NCBI GenBank assembly: GCA_050084985.1
Contig: JBITNC010000001.1
Location: forward strand, 107,384,001 to 107,448,000
DNA length: 64,000 nt
Direction: 5' to 3'
Source: Nageia nagi
Lineage: Eukaryota > Pinophyta
Below the pieces are notes generated by a model. That model was not told the DNA's origin and searched no databases. It saw only the letters and a program-made list of their open reading frames with translations. Of this stretch, positions 1-13,287 are shown in pieces (position 1 is the first letter of the stretch; the number at the start of each line of letters is the position of its first letter). A program made the position numbers and the translations under genes.

Positions 1-626
1 AAGACTAAAGCTTCATACTCATCCATATTGTTATTGCATTCAAAATTCAATTTGTAATCCATAGGAATCATACCACCTTTAGGAGATACTAATACAATCC
101 CTTCCCTAGCCCCTTGTAAATATTTAGAGCAATCAAAGAATAGTGTCCATGTTTTATCTCCACATTGTTCTACTAATGCCAAAAGTTCATTTATATTACT
201 ATCTTCATTATATGGTACTTCTACTAGCATATCAACTATAACTTGTCCCTTGATTACCTTTTGACATGTGCATAGAAGGTTAAACTCTTATATATCAATT
301 ATCCATTTGGCTGGTCTTCTCTATAGCTATGGTTTTTATAGAAAGTATCTCAATGGATCAAATTGAGATATAATAAAACTAATGTTTGTGATCATATAAT
401 GTCTCAATATTTTTGTGATGTAAACTATTGCATAACATAATTTCTCAATTGGTGTGCAATTTACTTCTCCATTTTGTAATATCTTGGATAGATAATACAT
501 AACCTTTTCCTTTTTTTCTTTGTCAAATTGTACTACAACTATTCCTATAACATTGCTTATAGCTGAGACATACATGTATAAAGGTTTCATATGATCAACT
601 AGATGTAAAATAAGAGGATTAAGCAA
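1..626 (-). pseudogene. Element A: RT connection and RNase H remnant (Tat-like Ty3/gypsy)
   Basis: Read on the minus strand, this stretch continues the polymerase of element A from the RT block. Around 520-560 it reads as the connection domain. From about 270 down to the window edge it gives a recognisable RNase H start, with residues such as WTLFFDCSKYLQGAREGIV followed by NNNMDEYEALV. The family pattern is FDGS followed by a NNxAEYEA helix, so the catalytic Asp of FFD is kept but the next Gly is Cys. Stop codons break the frame. The element runs off the left edge, so its integrase and 3' LTR are not visible. A retrotransposon RNase H removes the RNA template during reverse transcription; this copy cannot be functional. 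Confidence 0.8.
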
Positions 627-728
627 GTAACCTTTGATGTCTTCAAATTCTTTTTGAAATTCCTTGGTCCATATGAACTTGTTTTCTTTCTTGATAAAGT
701 AAGAGAAGGGAGTTTTTCTATATGCTAA

Positions 729-1448
729 TTATGTCATGAATATTTTGAATGATTGCAATTTTCCAAGTATACATTCAATTTTTCTAATGTTCCTTGGTGG
801 AGGCATGTTCATTATAGCTTTAACCTTATTAGGATCAATTTCTATGCCTCTTCTAAACATAATGTAACTAAGCAACTTGCCACTAGATACCCCAAATATA
901 CACTTCTCATGATTTAACTTGGGATTGAATTTTATTGTTGTTTCAAAAATGACTCTTAAGTCTTCTAAATGATTCTCTTTCTTATCTAATTTGGCAAGAA
1001 TGTCATCAACATATACTTCAACATATTTATGAATAAGTTCATGGAACATAGTTATCATAGCTCTTTGGTATGTTGCCCCCACATTTTTGAGGCCAAAGGG
1101 CATGATTACCCAATATAATGTTCCCAAAGATGTGGTTAATGTGATATTATGCTGATCTACTTTATCAATTATGATCTAATTATATCTAAAGAAATCGATC
1201 TTGAAAGATAACAACTCATGTCCTATGGTTGAATCTATAATTATGTTAATGTATGGAAAAGGAAAATTATCCTTGGGAAAATGCTTGTTTAAGTATCTAA
1301 AATATGTGCAACATTTTATTTCTCCATTTGGTTTTAAAGAAGGAATAATTTTATCTAACCAAGGTAAGTAATCAATAGGTTCAATGAATCCTATCTTGTG
1401 ATACTTATTGATTTCCTTCTTGACTAGAAAAGAATGCTTTTGATGCAT
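729..1448 (-). pseudogene. Element A: reverse transcriptase remnant
   Basis: Two minus-strand open pieces, 1448-1176 and 1127-729, together cover the palm and fingers of a Ty3/gypsy reverse transcriptase. The first carries YFRYLNKHFPKDNFPFPYI, matching the family RDLNKACPKDDFPLP block. The second carries PFGLKNVGATYQRAM and the catalytic box YVDDILAK, then the HEKCIFGVSSGKLLSYIMF thumb block. The YVDD active site is intact, but about 50 bases with breaks separate the pieces. The order RT then RNase H on the minus strand, with protease and gag at higher coordinates, is the gypsy order. The nearest relatives by motif are plant Tat-lineage elements. It is a dead copy. Confidence 0.88.
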
Positions 1449-2834
1449 TGGTATTTTTTTTTTTGTACATGTTTGGCATCTTCTTCTACTACCAAATTAT
1501 GAGTCACAAAGGAGGGATAAAATATTGTCATATCATTATATTCCTAAGAAAATATATTCTTAAATTATGTCAAGAACCATTGATAGTTTTGCTTGTCATC
1601 CCCAATGATTCTTGTTCCAATATAAATAATTTGTGGAACTTATTATATGCAAATGTTTATCTTAATATAAGTTTCATTCAACCATGGTATCTCATCATCA
1701 AGTTAAGATATATTAGGCAATGCTCCCAATCCTATTATGTCATAAGAGAAAGAATGTCACACACACACAAACCCCTATCCCTAGCTACCTAGCCTACTCC
1801 CATGTAATGAAAGAAGAAAAATAGGCTAGTGTAGTAGGGAATAACTTGGTATATCCTCTATCTCCTCTTCAAATTAATCATCAAGATGATATAATACTTT
1901 GCCTTGTCTTTTGGGATGACATGGTTGAAACTTTGATCTTGCCCCCAATGTGTGTAGAAGTGCATCATCTATTTCAAACACATCAAAAAACCTAGGAACT
2001 ATATTATCAAGCATAGGGTAGGACTATTTTCAATCAATTTTCTCAATTTGGGTGCTAAGGTTAGCATGAATACTAGTGCTAGAATAAGCATGAGTCTTTT
2101 GCAATGATATTTATACTTTATCATTGGTGCTAACTCAACCATGTTAATTGTCTATGCCTCTAACTATGATCTTGATTCTTCAACACTACTATATGAAATC
2201 AAATTTCACTTAGTTACCTTATTTGATCCTATTCCATTCTTTCCTTCATTTGATTCAAACATCTTGGGGGCAATTATTCAATTCCATGTTCTCACTTTCT
2301 AAATCCCTTACCCCTATATTGTTTAGATTTCATGTACTATGGTATTAATGGTGCATGATACTTCATTGCTCTTATCCTCTTGTTAACTTTAACATAGGCT
2401 ACTAATTTTTGCAATTTGTATCATCCTCTATTTCTAACTCTTAATTATCTATATTATATAAAGTCACCTATATATCATCCTCTTTAGATTCAAACTAATT
2501 TTGAATATATTTGTAGCAATTAGGGCAACGCAAGAGCTAAGGTGAGCATGGATGCTAAGATTGGCTTGGATTTTGGTTGTACTTTAATTTTTCTACCTCT
2601 ACCAAATCTTCTAATGTCTTCTTCAATAACTCTCTAACTAATTGCATATGTGCCAACACTTATTTCTTTTTACAACTGCATACTATCACTATCTTCTTCT
2701 TCCTCTTCCTCACTATCCTCATAATTATCTTCATGGATTTCAATGTTTCTATAAGGGATTATGATATTACCTACTTTTGCAATCATGTTTTATTTTCTTC
2801 CACTACTTCAACTACAAATTATTTTCCATCATGA
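1449..2834 (-). other. Element A: decayed protease-RT linker, nothing readable
   Basis: Between the protease and RT blocks of element A no domain could be recognised in any frame. The plus-strand frames here are short and hydrophobic from AT-rich sequence and look like chance. By position this should be the variable pol linker of the element. Confidence 0.4.
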
Positions 2835-3260
2835 TTAATTTTTATGCAATGTAGATGATGCATATGTCATTAAATGTATGTAAGATCTTCTAGGGAGAAT
2901 ATCATAGGGTAGCTTCTTATTTAGAATGTAATTCATAACCTCCACTATCTTAGGTCTCAACTAAATAGGCAACATGATATGACGTATACATGCTTTTGTA
3001 TCACTATAATAACCTATGATGTTATATTTCTTCATTATGAACTTAGGCATAAACTTGTCATTAAAATTCTTAAGAAAGTGAATAGAGAAAATATTCAAAC
3101 CTGCACCACCATCTACAAATGCATGCTTGATAGTCTTACCTAGTATCTTGACACAAATATGTCTTGGAAATCATTTATCAATGATATCTTTACTAGAAAT
3201 CTCATCTTCTACAAATGTTATAAAATTCTTGAAACAACCAACATTCCTACTAATGAAATA
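2835..3260 (-). pseudogene. Element A: aspartic protease remnant
   Basis: Minus-strand translation from about 3220 gives HAFVDGGAGLNIFSIHFL, the active-site loop of a Tat-type retrotransposon protease, where DGG takes the place of the usual DS/TG. Further on, near 2900-2850, it gives LPYDILPRRSYIHLMTYASS and then TLHKN. This corresponds to the conserved protease end that normally reads YxLLLGRPWxH, with GRPW altered to RRSY. In-frame stops occur between the two blocks. The protease would release gag and pol products inside the virus-like particle. Its place between gag (higher coordinates) and RT (lower coordinates) supports the call. Confidence 0.75.
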
Positions 3261-3549
3261 ATTGAAATATCAATATTAATATTAATGTTACTAAGTAATT
3301 CAAATAAATCCATTCCATGCTCTTAAAATGTTTCAAATAATTCAAGAAAACTAATCTTAGCATTAATATTTTAAAATTTTCCAAAATATTCTTTTTGCAT
3401 TTATATTTCTTGTTTTCTTTAAGAGAAGGTTTATAAGGCATCTTTTTGTAGTAAAAATTATGTTAGGAATACTTTTCTTTATTCTTGTTTTTGCATTACA
3501 TGTCTATTCTAAATATGATTCTATATATGATTCTAGATTTGCATTGAAT

Positions 3550-4850
3550 TTATCATAAAAATCAATTGTTTCCTCATTATCATCATAGAAAATTATATTT
3601 ACCATGTTTACAAAGGGTATTTCTTAAGATTTGACTTTAGCATATCATTTTCATATGATATAATTCCACTATCCATTAAGTGTTTTAACTTCTTTCTCAT
3701 AGCATAACATTCTACTATATTTTTCCTTTTAACTTAGTGATATTTATAGAATTGATTATCTTTATACCAAATAGGTTTTTCATCATTAGGTCCATAGTCC
3801 TTTCCTTAAATCCTTTTGATTAGACCTTTTTTACATATTTGGTTGGGGTTTACCAGCAAAGGATATATATCTTTGGCTGATTTTCTATCTTTTGATTTAT
3901 CTTGATTAGTTGGATCAAATACATTGAATGAAATAACATATTTTTTATGATAAGATTTCCTACTACTATCTTTGTTGGAAGAAGATGATGTGTACTTAAG
4001 TAGATTAGACCTTATAAGGAATCCTTCTTTTTCAATAAACAATTGAACAATATGCATAAAGGAACCATTAACATGCTCAAGTACTTTTTCACCAAGAATA
4101 TGATTAATGTTATCAAGTAATACTTTTGCAATGAAATGCTCACCCACGTTTTGCTCAATGGACCTCCAAATCTTCGCAAATCTAGGAGAAAAATTATCTA
4201 ACTTTTCTATTTATCCTTGCTTGTAATGGATCAAGTATGTTAAATCAACTAGTTTCTTCACATTGCATCTGAAATGAGCTTTGAAATAATCCTTCAATTA
4301 TTGATATGAAGATATGGAACCTAGTTCTAAATATGAAATCACTTGCAATCTTCATCAGTTAAACTCATAGGAAAATATCTTACTTTCAAATTATCATTAA
4401 CTCCATACTTATGTTCCATAATATATTCAAAACCTTAAAGATTAATGATAGGATTAGTCTAACTATTGAATTTTTCAAATTTAGGATCCTTATCTATACC
4501 AACAAGGAGTGTGTTGTAAATCTCCATACTTAAGGTGTTACCTCTATTATTAATATTATCTATACCAATTCTAAATTTGTTCCCAAGCCTATTGACCTTA
4601 GATTTGATCTATCTAATCTATTAAGTTGTATAAAATCCAAAATTTGATGCATTATTCCTAACATTTATGCTACTTTTAGTGTTGGATATAAAGGTACCAT
4701 TCACACTGATGTCAGCATTCATGCTAGTCTTATTACTAATATGAGCTATGGGTGTAGATGACTTTACTATAAGAGATTTAAATTTAAGAATTGCCATTAA
4801 TTTGGCCAAGACTTTAGGAGTGATATTTACTATTTTTGTCATATAATTTT
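3550..4850 (-). pseudogene. Element A: gag remnant with degenerate zinc knuckle
   Basis: The gag core begins near 4527 with MEIYNTLLVGIDKDPKFEKF and continues with EYIMEHKYGVNDNLKVRYF and PMSLTDE, the capsid pattern of plant Ty3/gypsy gag. A piece at 4147-3806 continues with the post-capsid region. At about 3790-3690 it reads KPIWYKDNQFYKYH, stop, VKRKNIVEC. This aligns with the knuckle of element E in this window, but the first Cys is Tyr and the second His is lost. An N-terminal stretch rich in Asn and Ser lies at 4830-4621. Several stops and frame changes show a dead copy. Gag would form the particle and bind RNA. Confidence 0.7.
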
Positions 4851-5786
4851 TTTTGATCAAATTCAAATAATAAGCATAGGAATCTTGATGTAAATAAACA
4901 TGTAGGTTTAAGAGTAGTTTTATTCTAACCCTAATTAAGAGAAAGAAAATGTTATAAATGGATGGTACCAAAATGTTTATATGTGTTTTGGTACACCTAG
5001 GGTTTTGGCCTAAATAAACTAAATACACATAAACATTTAAGTATGTAATATATAAGCTATTTCACCCAAATAAAATATGCATGAATAATAAGAAATAAAT
5101 AATAGTGATGTAGTAACAAAACTAGGGTCTTATTGATATCAAGATACAAAATGAAAGCACACACTAAAGAGATGGAATCAAGTGTAAGATAAATACTTGT
5201 GTATCCTTATGTGTGTCAGAGCTAGATATATGTAGGATGAACTTATTGAAGAGAGATGACCTTGATGTACGAACCCCATAGTCAATAGCAAAAAGGATTT
5301 TAGCATAGGCATTAGGTTCCAAGAACTCAGTGTAGGCATGCACATTGGCATGGGTGCTAGCATTTTAATAGAATGACGTCCACCAACAAGGATCAATAAT
5401 AGTAGATGTGTCAACAAATCAAATAAAGAATATAATCATGAAGATGAATGATAAATATTTTGTCAAGTGATAACAAGATTCCAATCTCAATAGGTAGTGT
5501 TTAGAAACAACAAAGAGTAGGGTATCGACTATCAAGATATAATCTTGATATGATTTCCCCAAGTTAGATATGCTTACATTTTTATCGTGCATGATATCAC
5601 CATTTGACCCCTTGTAATAAGGTTTAAGCTATCTCAATGTATCTAATATAAAAATAGCAACACAACCTAAGAAATGTTGATAACAAGGTAAAATATGATG
5701 AAAATATTATTAAGTATGATTAAATATGTATGTAATGTTACACCTAAGTGGGTCCACATTAGGGGAACCAGATTTAGATGTCAACA
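4851..5786 (-). mobile_element. Element A: 5' leader and candidate LTR edge
   Basis: On the minus strand a sequence starting TGTTGACATCTAAATCTGG begins at 5786, a form typical of plant gypsy LTR starts. It lies upstream of the element A gag in the right orientation. The LTR end and primer-binding site could not be fixed. One possible end is near 5624 (minus ...CTTATTACA), which would make a short LTR. Without a second LTR copy in the window the call stays tentative. Confidence 0.35.
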
Positions 5787-6127
5787 CTTTAATCCAAATG
5801 TATAAAGATATTAAAGTGTATGTATCCAAATAACATATAAGGTAAATTAATTTTAGTATACATCATCAAAAGATATTCTTCAATGAAAAGAATTCCTTTA
5901 ATTATTTGAAAGAAAATCACATCCATATATTTATAAAATATCTTCAAAATTTTCATGATCACTTATAAACTACACCCAATATTTATAATTATAGAATATA
6001 ATGGTATCCTGATATTGAAACTATTTATTTTGTGTTTTCACATTTTTGGATTATAACCCAATATATTCACTTATTGTATAATTATATTTTTCTTATTTGA
6101 TATATACAACGTAGAAAATAAAATTAA

Positions 6128-6192
6128 TGAGAATTATACTATGTTCCTTGATAATTACACCAACAATTATACTATGTTCCTTAGTGATTATA
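6128..6192. repeat. Short direct repeat
   Basis: The phrase AATTATACTATGTTCCTT occurs twice, about 35 bases apart, each followed by a similar GATTAT/AATTAC tail. Confidence 0.7.
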
Positions 6193-6999
6193 AACTAATT
6201 ATTGAGTATGGAACCTAATCATATATGATTTACTAGAAGTGAAAAATAATAAACCTTATCTTTCCATATGTCAATAAATTTAATATATAGATTATGCACA
6301 TTAATACATTTTCAATGATGTAAAGAACACCTAAAATGAATCTATAAATAAAAAATTATATATTTTGCAAAATAGTTGTAACTAATTGATGGGTATAGAG
6401 CCTATTTTGAAAAAGAGGAGATGATTGGATTTCTCTTATGTAACCCTAATCCAAAGAAAATTAAGCTTAGATAAAAAGAGTAAGGAATTCATATTCCATA
6501 ATTATTCAAATACATAATAGGATGCTACTTGAGGGCTTGATTAGTCAAGGTGAAATGAATGCTCTATTTGAATGGCTACCTATAAATTCCATAAAGGTTT
6601 AGATAGTAAGGAATAGGATGTGCATGAAGTATTTAATTTATAACTATAAGAAAATATCATTCATATTTAAATAAGGAGAGGATATTGTGAAGCTCAATTT
6701 TGATATAAGGATGGATGAGGGTTTGTACAACATCAACATAATCTTTAGCCCAAAACTATTATGGATGTAAAAGATCGATTACTATTTAAAAAATTATTAA
6801 ATTCATTTCTTGTTGAATATACAATGCTTTATTTTCTTAATATAGTTGTTATGCTTCATTTCTTTGACTGACCCTATGTTATAGTTTTGATTAGTCATAA
6901 TCTTAGATCTCCACAATTTGGGTTGTCAAAGGTTTGGATACCTTTTCAAAACTCTTTCCTTTTTTTATTAATACATTTATATAATTAATTAAAACAAAA

Positions 7000-7312
7000 A
7001 GAATTATGATCATATATAACTTTAAAAGCATATGAGCATATAAAATGTTTAAATCATATGAGTATGAGAATTATGAGCATACAAAACTTTTGAACATAAA
7101 GATCTTGTGAATATAAAGAAATTGTGAATATTAAGAACTTGTGAACCTTATGAACATTATGAGCATATGAATATAGAGAGATTTTAAATCTTAAGAACTT
7201 ATGAATCTTGTGAACTTAAAGAACTTATGAATCTTGTTAACTTGTGAAAATATGAACATTGAGAAATTTTAAACATAAAGAACTTATGAATATTAATAGC
7301 ATATGAGCATAT
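7000..7312. repeat. Degenerate short-period tandem repeat (GAACTTATGAAT type)
   Basis: About 300 bases are built from variants of a 15-20 base unit such as GAACTTATGAATCTTGT, GAACATTATGAGCATAT and AACATAAAGA. Units drift in length and sequence, as expected of an old simple array. No coding sense is apparent. Confidence 0.7.
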
Positions 7313-8236
7313 AGACTATATATAACATAATAAATAATATGCCATTATGTATTTGTAACTATAAAAGTTAGAAATACAGAATTTAAATGCTTCAACCTTT
7401 TGAGTTCTTGAGGGCATGCCCCTAAGAAATGATCATATGCCCCCAAAATCAATGTTGGGGAATATCTAAACTGAGCCTTATGAACTTATTGAACTAAATA
7501 GATGATCCCTTTTTTATTTTTTTATTTTTATTATTTTTAACATTGAACCTCAATGTTGATGATCTTGAGAGAGTTGACATTAGGGTACTTAGACATTTGG
7601 ATCCTAAGATTTCTACCAATCGATCCTTTGATTCTTACTAACCTTTATGAATTAAATATCTTAGACTAATCCAAAAAATAAATCTAAAACCCAAATAAGC
7701 TCATCATTGGTCCTAATTTTATAAATTCTAAACTAAAGCTCATACTGAACTAAAACAAATGATTCATATACTTAACATAGTTGCCCCTAAGCTAAAAACT
7801 TATGCCCCCATTCCATGAGAACTTTTTAATTTTATCATGAGTAAGTGCATATGAAATAAAACTTTAGAAATCATGATGGGCACTTAGAAATGTGCATGCA
7901 TACCTAATTTTAATTGATCTTTATGTTTTGAAATAAAAACTTAAAATTTTGACATTCTTCCAATTTCTTGACAACTTTGGGAAACTTTGTATATATCCTT
8001 GAAATAACTTAGAATTTATGAAAAATATTAGAAATAATGATTTGAATACATGCATGAGCCTTATATCATACTTACCTTCAAATTTGACCTTATGGCTTGA
8101 TCTCCTTATGATTTTGACCTCTTGATTCATGCTTGTTCAATTCTTGCAAAGTTGTTATTGTTATAAAATTACCATCTTGTAAGAAACATAGTATTTTCTA
8201 TCCATATTAGATTAATCTAATTCTATTTACCTTGGA

Positions 8237-8284
8237 AAGAGGAATTTGAGTACCTTAATAAAGAGGAATTTGAGTACCTCAATA
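8237..8284. repeat. 24-bp tandem duplication
   Basis: AAGAGGAATTTGAGTACCT followed by T/CAATA is present twice in direct tandem with one base difference. Confidence 0.8.
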
Positions 8285-9312
8285 TGAATAATTTACTTTA
8301 TACTTTATGAGAAAAAATAACTTAGGGGCTAAAATAGACCATGTTTACACTTTTTTTAAACCCAAAAAATAAAATGAGAATAACTTTTGAATCATGAGGA
8401 ATTTTGAGATCACTTTTCTTTTTGAAATTGTATAAATTTTTGATACCTATCTAAATATACAATTAGATTTGATCATGCATGCTAATGTTAATGCTCCCAA
8501 GAGCATTAACATTGGCCTACCTTTATGAAAACATACCAAATTCTATCTTGCAAGAATGTCATACTTATTTGATCCTACTAAATTGAACTTTTTCCTATTA
8601 TGAATTGATATTTTATTTTTTTAGGACTAATTTAAGATTTTTGTATATCCTTACCAACTTAAAAAAACTTAAACAAACAAACTTGAACAAAGTTAGATAA
8701 ATAAATTTAGACATACTTGAGAACTTGATCATAAATACATAAAGAGATGATGGTTAATTATAACCCTAACCAACAAAGGGGAATGCAAGATGTCATGTAA
8801 TCAACATAAGGATGTAATCATATACTACATGATATGCATATTTATCCTTCATGATATGAAATAGAAATAAAATCACCATGTAACATTAGGTAACTAATTT
8901 TGCATAGGAAGAAGTGTATGTATCATTCTATTTGATTTATCTTTTATGTTATTACCATATCTCTTATCAATATTATTCATGATAGTAGATATTTATTCCT
9001 TTGGGTGTATTGTAGTGCTAAGTGTATAAATTCCTTTTGATTGTTTATGCTTTTTAGTAGTAAATTTATTAAATCTTTAATATATTGAAAAATATGATTG
9101 GTAGCATTAGTATCATTAGAAAAATTAGTAGTATCTTCTAAGTATTAAGATATATCTTTATCATATTACCTTTACTTTTTCATGTCATTCTTCAAACAAA
9201 TAAGAAATTCATACTTATCATGAGAAAGTTTCCTTTGAAAGAGATCATATTTTAGGAAGTCATTATATGTTTTCATTTTTTTTTTTGCAAATTCCTTGTT
9301 ATATAAATTTCC

Positions 9313-10714
9313 TTGTGTGGTAATTTCCCTCACCAAAGCATTAAGTTTTTTCTCATCATTACTAAAATCATTACTATCACTAGGATCATTTTCATTAGTA
9401 TTATCAATATTCTTATGATCTATATCATTAATTTCATCTTCAAGTCCTACTTCTTCCTCAAAATGAACATCTTCATTATGTTCTCTTCCTCATTGTAGGT
9501 CTTCTTCCTCATAACATATTTTTCCATTTTCTAAGAATTTATATAATTTTGCCTTCATGATATATATCCATCAATTGAATCACCTTTAACTTGATGATAT
9601 AAGTAATAATTATTTTCTTTATACCAATGAGGTTTCTTTTTATGTCCAACATATTCTCTTACCTTTTGAATTTTATAAAAATATTCTTTTATTTCTTTCT
9701 CCCACATAGAAATATCAATGGAAATATCCTCATTATTATTGATATTTTCATCATTTATATCAATATCATTGATATCATTCATTTCATCTTTTCCCATGTC
9801 ATAATTATTTTCTATAATTTCTAAGGGATATTAATCTCTTATCAAATCATATAACATTCTAGATATCATATATGCCTTATCTTTATCATACCTATGCTCT
9901 ATAGATATGATAAATTATTTGAAGCATCTTTATTTAAAGAGTAATCTTATAAGAAATTTGAGTACTTGTGTATATTTCTTCTTAAAGAAATTAAATATAT
10001 CAATATTCTTAGCATTAATTCTTATGGTATCAATAATTATTTTGAAATTATCATGATAGTCAATAGCATCATCACTATCATCATCAATACCATCATCACT
10101 AGTTTCTTGCTCATTATTTATAATTATATTAATATAGTTATCATCATTATCAATCATGTCATAGCATTTTTCAGATTTACTAATATCATTATCTTCGAAA
10201 TCACTACCACTATCATCATATTAATCAATGTTAGCATTTTGTTCAAAAAGAGTAATATTCACATTTTTTACCACAATATTTTCTTGGATAATATTATTCT
10301 CATTGATAGTAACATCATCACCAATCATAGTATCATAAATATCACTATAATTTAATTGAGTAGCAATATCATCAATATAAGCATCAATAATTTTTTCATC
10401 ACTACATTGATGTATGTTAGTATCTTGTAGAAGAGAAGTAATATAATCATCATTTAAAGAAATATTTTATTTAATAGCATGATGAATGAAATCAATATGA
10501 TCTTGGATAATATTAGCATTTATTGCATTATTCACATCACTTATATCAATTTTTTGTAACACTCTTTAGCAATATAGAGCATAATATAATAAAGCATGAT
10601 ATGCATATAGGATATATTATGCAACATAATATTGTTGATGTAACACACACTATTTTGCATAATTCATTAAGGAAATATTTTTTTACCATTACATGTACAA
10701 AATATAATTTTTAA
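9313..10714 (-). pseudogene. Second minus-strand gag remnant (B) in a GAT-rich tract
   Basis: The frame at 9797-9555 ends with KPHWYKENNYYLYHQVKGDS followed by IDGYIS. This aligns with the knuckle region of elements A (3.7 kb), C (36.8 kb) and E (62.9 kb), so it is a gag remnant of the same family. The first and last zinc ligands are Tyr and the second His is Asp. Around it, 9.4-10.5 kb is dominated by ATC/ATA triplets on the plus strand. On the minus strand these translate to Asp-, Asn- and Ile-rich peptides such as DDGIDDDSDDAIDY. This may be an expanded acidic gag segment or a decayed trinucleotide array. No RT or protease was found next to it. Confidence 0.5.
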
Positions 10715-13285
10715 AAATCTCAAATATTTTCCAATAATAAATATATTTGAGTGATATAAGATTTTCAAATGTAAGAACTCCCCAATTTGAGAAAAATAAC
10801 CTTTTAAATCTAAGATTTTATGCAAAAAAAGTTTCTACAAAAGCCCCAAATTTTTCCATGAATTTCAAGCAATAAAATTTAATATTTTTTTAGAAAATTA
10901 TTAAATCCAAAGAGAAATCAACACCTAAGGTTTTTGATAGAAAATACCCAAAAAAATCGATGCCCTAAAATGAAATTCTAAGGTCTAAAGATACATTGGG
11001 TTCACCAATATGTAGATGTTTAAAATTAACCCAAATAGATAATAAATAGTGTTAACCAATAAAATGATATCTCTTGTAATTTAGAATAATATTATAAATT
11101 CTTATAACATATGTAAACTTGTAGTGGATAGCAATAACTTGAGATAAGGAAATAATAATAATGCCTTAGATTATTAGATTAGACCTTTATGAACTTATGA
11201 GGGATGAGATAAGGAGAAATATAATTATCACTAACATGGATGATCAAATCATATGCATAGCCTTGGAATTGATAATGTAATGGGATTAAGAATGCAAACC
11301 TTCAATAAAATTATCAATCTAGTTGAGTAACATTGATGCTAATGAGAAATGCAGATGAGGATTAACATTGTCAAGAGTGTTAGTGCTCCAATTCCTATAA
11401 ATTTATCCCTTTTAATTTGAATCTAATAGTAGCAATGAAAAGCCTAATCTAGTATATAATTGCAAATATAAAATGGTAAATAACTTGTATGATAGTATAT
11501 CTTATGTCTCAATAGGAGATGTTGAGAGGAATATTAAGAGATTAATGATATTATCCACTATTAAGGTCAAGATTTGATGATTTCTTATGGATCATACCTC
11601 CTTTTATATGTGAAAGAATCACCAAAGTCATATGTAGCTTAGTGTCAATGCTAGGGTGATCTATTACAAAGAAAGAGGAACCATTGTAAGAATATAATTT
11701 ATATCAACTTAGTTTATTACATGTCAATATAAAGAAACAACCAATAAATGATATTTTTTAGGAAGTTAGACTTGGATTCAAGTTGCATATTTTGATTTCT
11801 AGTGAGTACCATAAATGAACTCTCAAAATTGATTATGATTTTTATGATTTAAGTTAACAAGCATAGAACATAAAGCTTTTTTGTGCAAATGTGGAGCATT
11901 TTTATAAATGCAACCTAATCATTGAGTATTCATCAGAATGTAGATCAATTGATGATAAGATTAATATTATGATTGTAAATTGATATTGAGATTAATGTTT
12001 TTTTTCTTCTCCTTATTTCTTTCTAAAATAAATTAGAGTTAATAATAACTATGAAAATGTAGAAACAATCAATAAACAAACTTCTATATGATCTAGTTGA
12101 TTCTTTTTATTTTATTTTTTATCACTTTTCTAGATAATTGTTGATCATATTTAGGTATACTAATAATCTATAGGATAGTTATGTCTAATGTGTAAGGCCT
12201 CAGAATATAAAGAGGTGTAAAGGTGATAGTTTTCAATCTATTATTTTAAAATGTTAAGCTGGAATACTTAGTATAGCTTAAGCCACATTGAAATTTCCTA
12301 ATGGCACATAAAAAATTATCTTCATGGAGATTAACCATTCCCACTATATTACATGAAAAGGAAATTGAAGATTACTTAAAGATGATTCCAACTAAGGGTG
12401 CTAAGGGGACCCCAATAATCCTATTATGAAACATCAAGGCTAATGTTTTCTAAAAGTAATAACAAATAAGATTTATTTTAAATAAGGTTTTCCCACTATT
12501 ATTGTTAGAAATGTAAAAATAAAATGCTTCAAATATTAGATGTAAGAAACTAGCTATGCATTTACTCTTTCATTGAAATAACATGGGCTTGAGTGCTATG
12601 AGATTACTTGATTATACTTGTGCTTGTGGGATCTTCTTTTCTTTGGATCTTGCTTCCTCTTACTCCAAGTGATAGATCTAGATCTATTACTTGTAAAATG
12701 TAAGGAAACCCTTCAAATATATCTACATTATTTAGGGAATTGCTTAAACCTTAGGCCCTATATCCTTGAATAACTAGACTTCATCATATGGCTATCAATA
12801 CCCTAAACTCCATTCAAGATTTTTTATAAAAATAAATATCATGGATAATGAATTCTTGAAGTGACGAATAACAAAAAAATATAACTTCTGTATTTGATTT
12901 AGTGGTTGAAAATATACATTTAATGTGATTCTAATTTGGTATACGAATGAAGTTGTAGGGCATCTAAAAGAAACATAGACCAAATATTAGGCAATATTAA
13001 GAATGTTGAACGACTACAAAATAACAAGAAAAATATAGAGTGAATAGACTTATGAATCACTCATAAATCATTGAATGTTGATGTGTAGGTTAATATCATG
13101 CCTTGAGGAGCAATTGATGCCTTGATGATAAAAATGTAGTATTTGATAATGATTGATTTAGACTTAGTTTACAATTTTTACATAATGATCTTACTGTAGT
13201 TTCATTATAGCTCATTTAAAGTATGAGAGGACTTAGTTTTAATTTAAGGTCGTCTAATGATCATTTGATGATTGCATAACGTTTG
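10715..13285. other. AT-rich intergenic sequence, no gene seen
   Basis: No protein domain or RNA gene was recognised. Some phrases (near 11.33 kb) resemble a motif seen in LTR and gag parts elsewhere in the window, so much of this is probably decayed retrotransposon. Confidence 0.5.
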
Positions 13286-13287
13286 GT

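Larger units (their letters stand above)
5790..8800. other. AT-rich intergenic sequence, no gene seen
   Basis: No domain could be read on either strand. The stretch holds small direct repeats, listed separately, and many AT runs. The ORF at 8130-7921 has no recognisable features and looks like chance. Confidence 0.5.

Noticed and set aside
5178-5417. Minus-strand 79-codon ORF upstream of element A gag
   Set aside because: No domain and located in the presumed leader/LTR; likely chance.
9313-10355. Plus-strand Ile-rich ORFs in the GAT-rich tract
   Set aside because: Low-complexity artefacts of ATC/ATA triplets; the minus strand carries the gag similarity.
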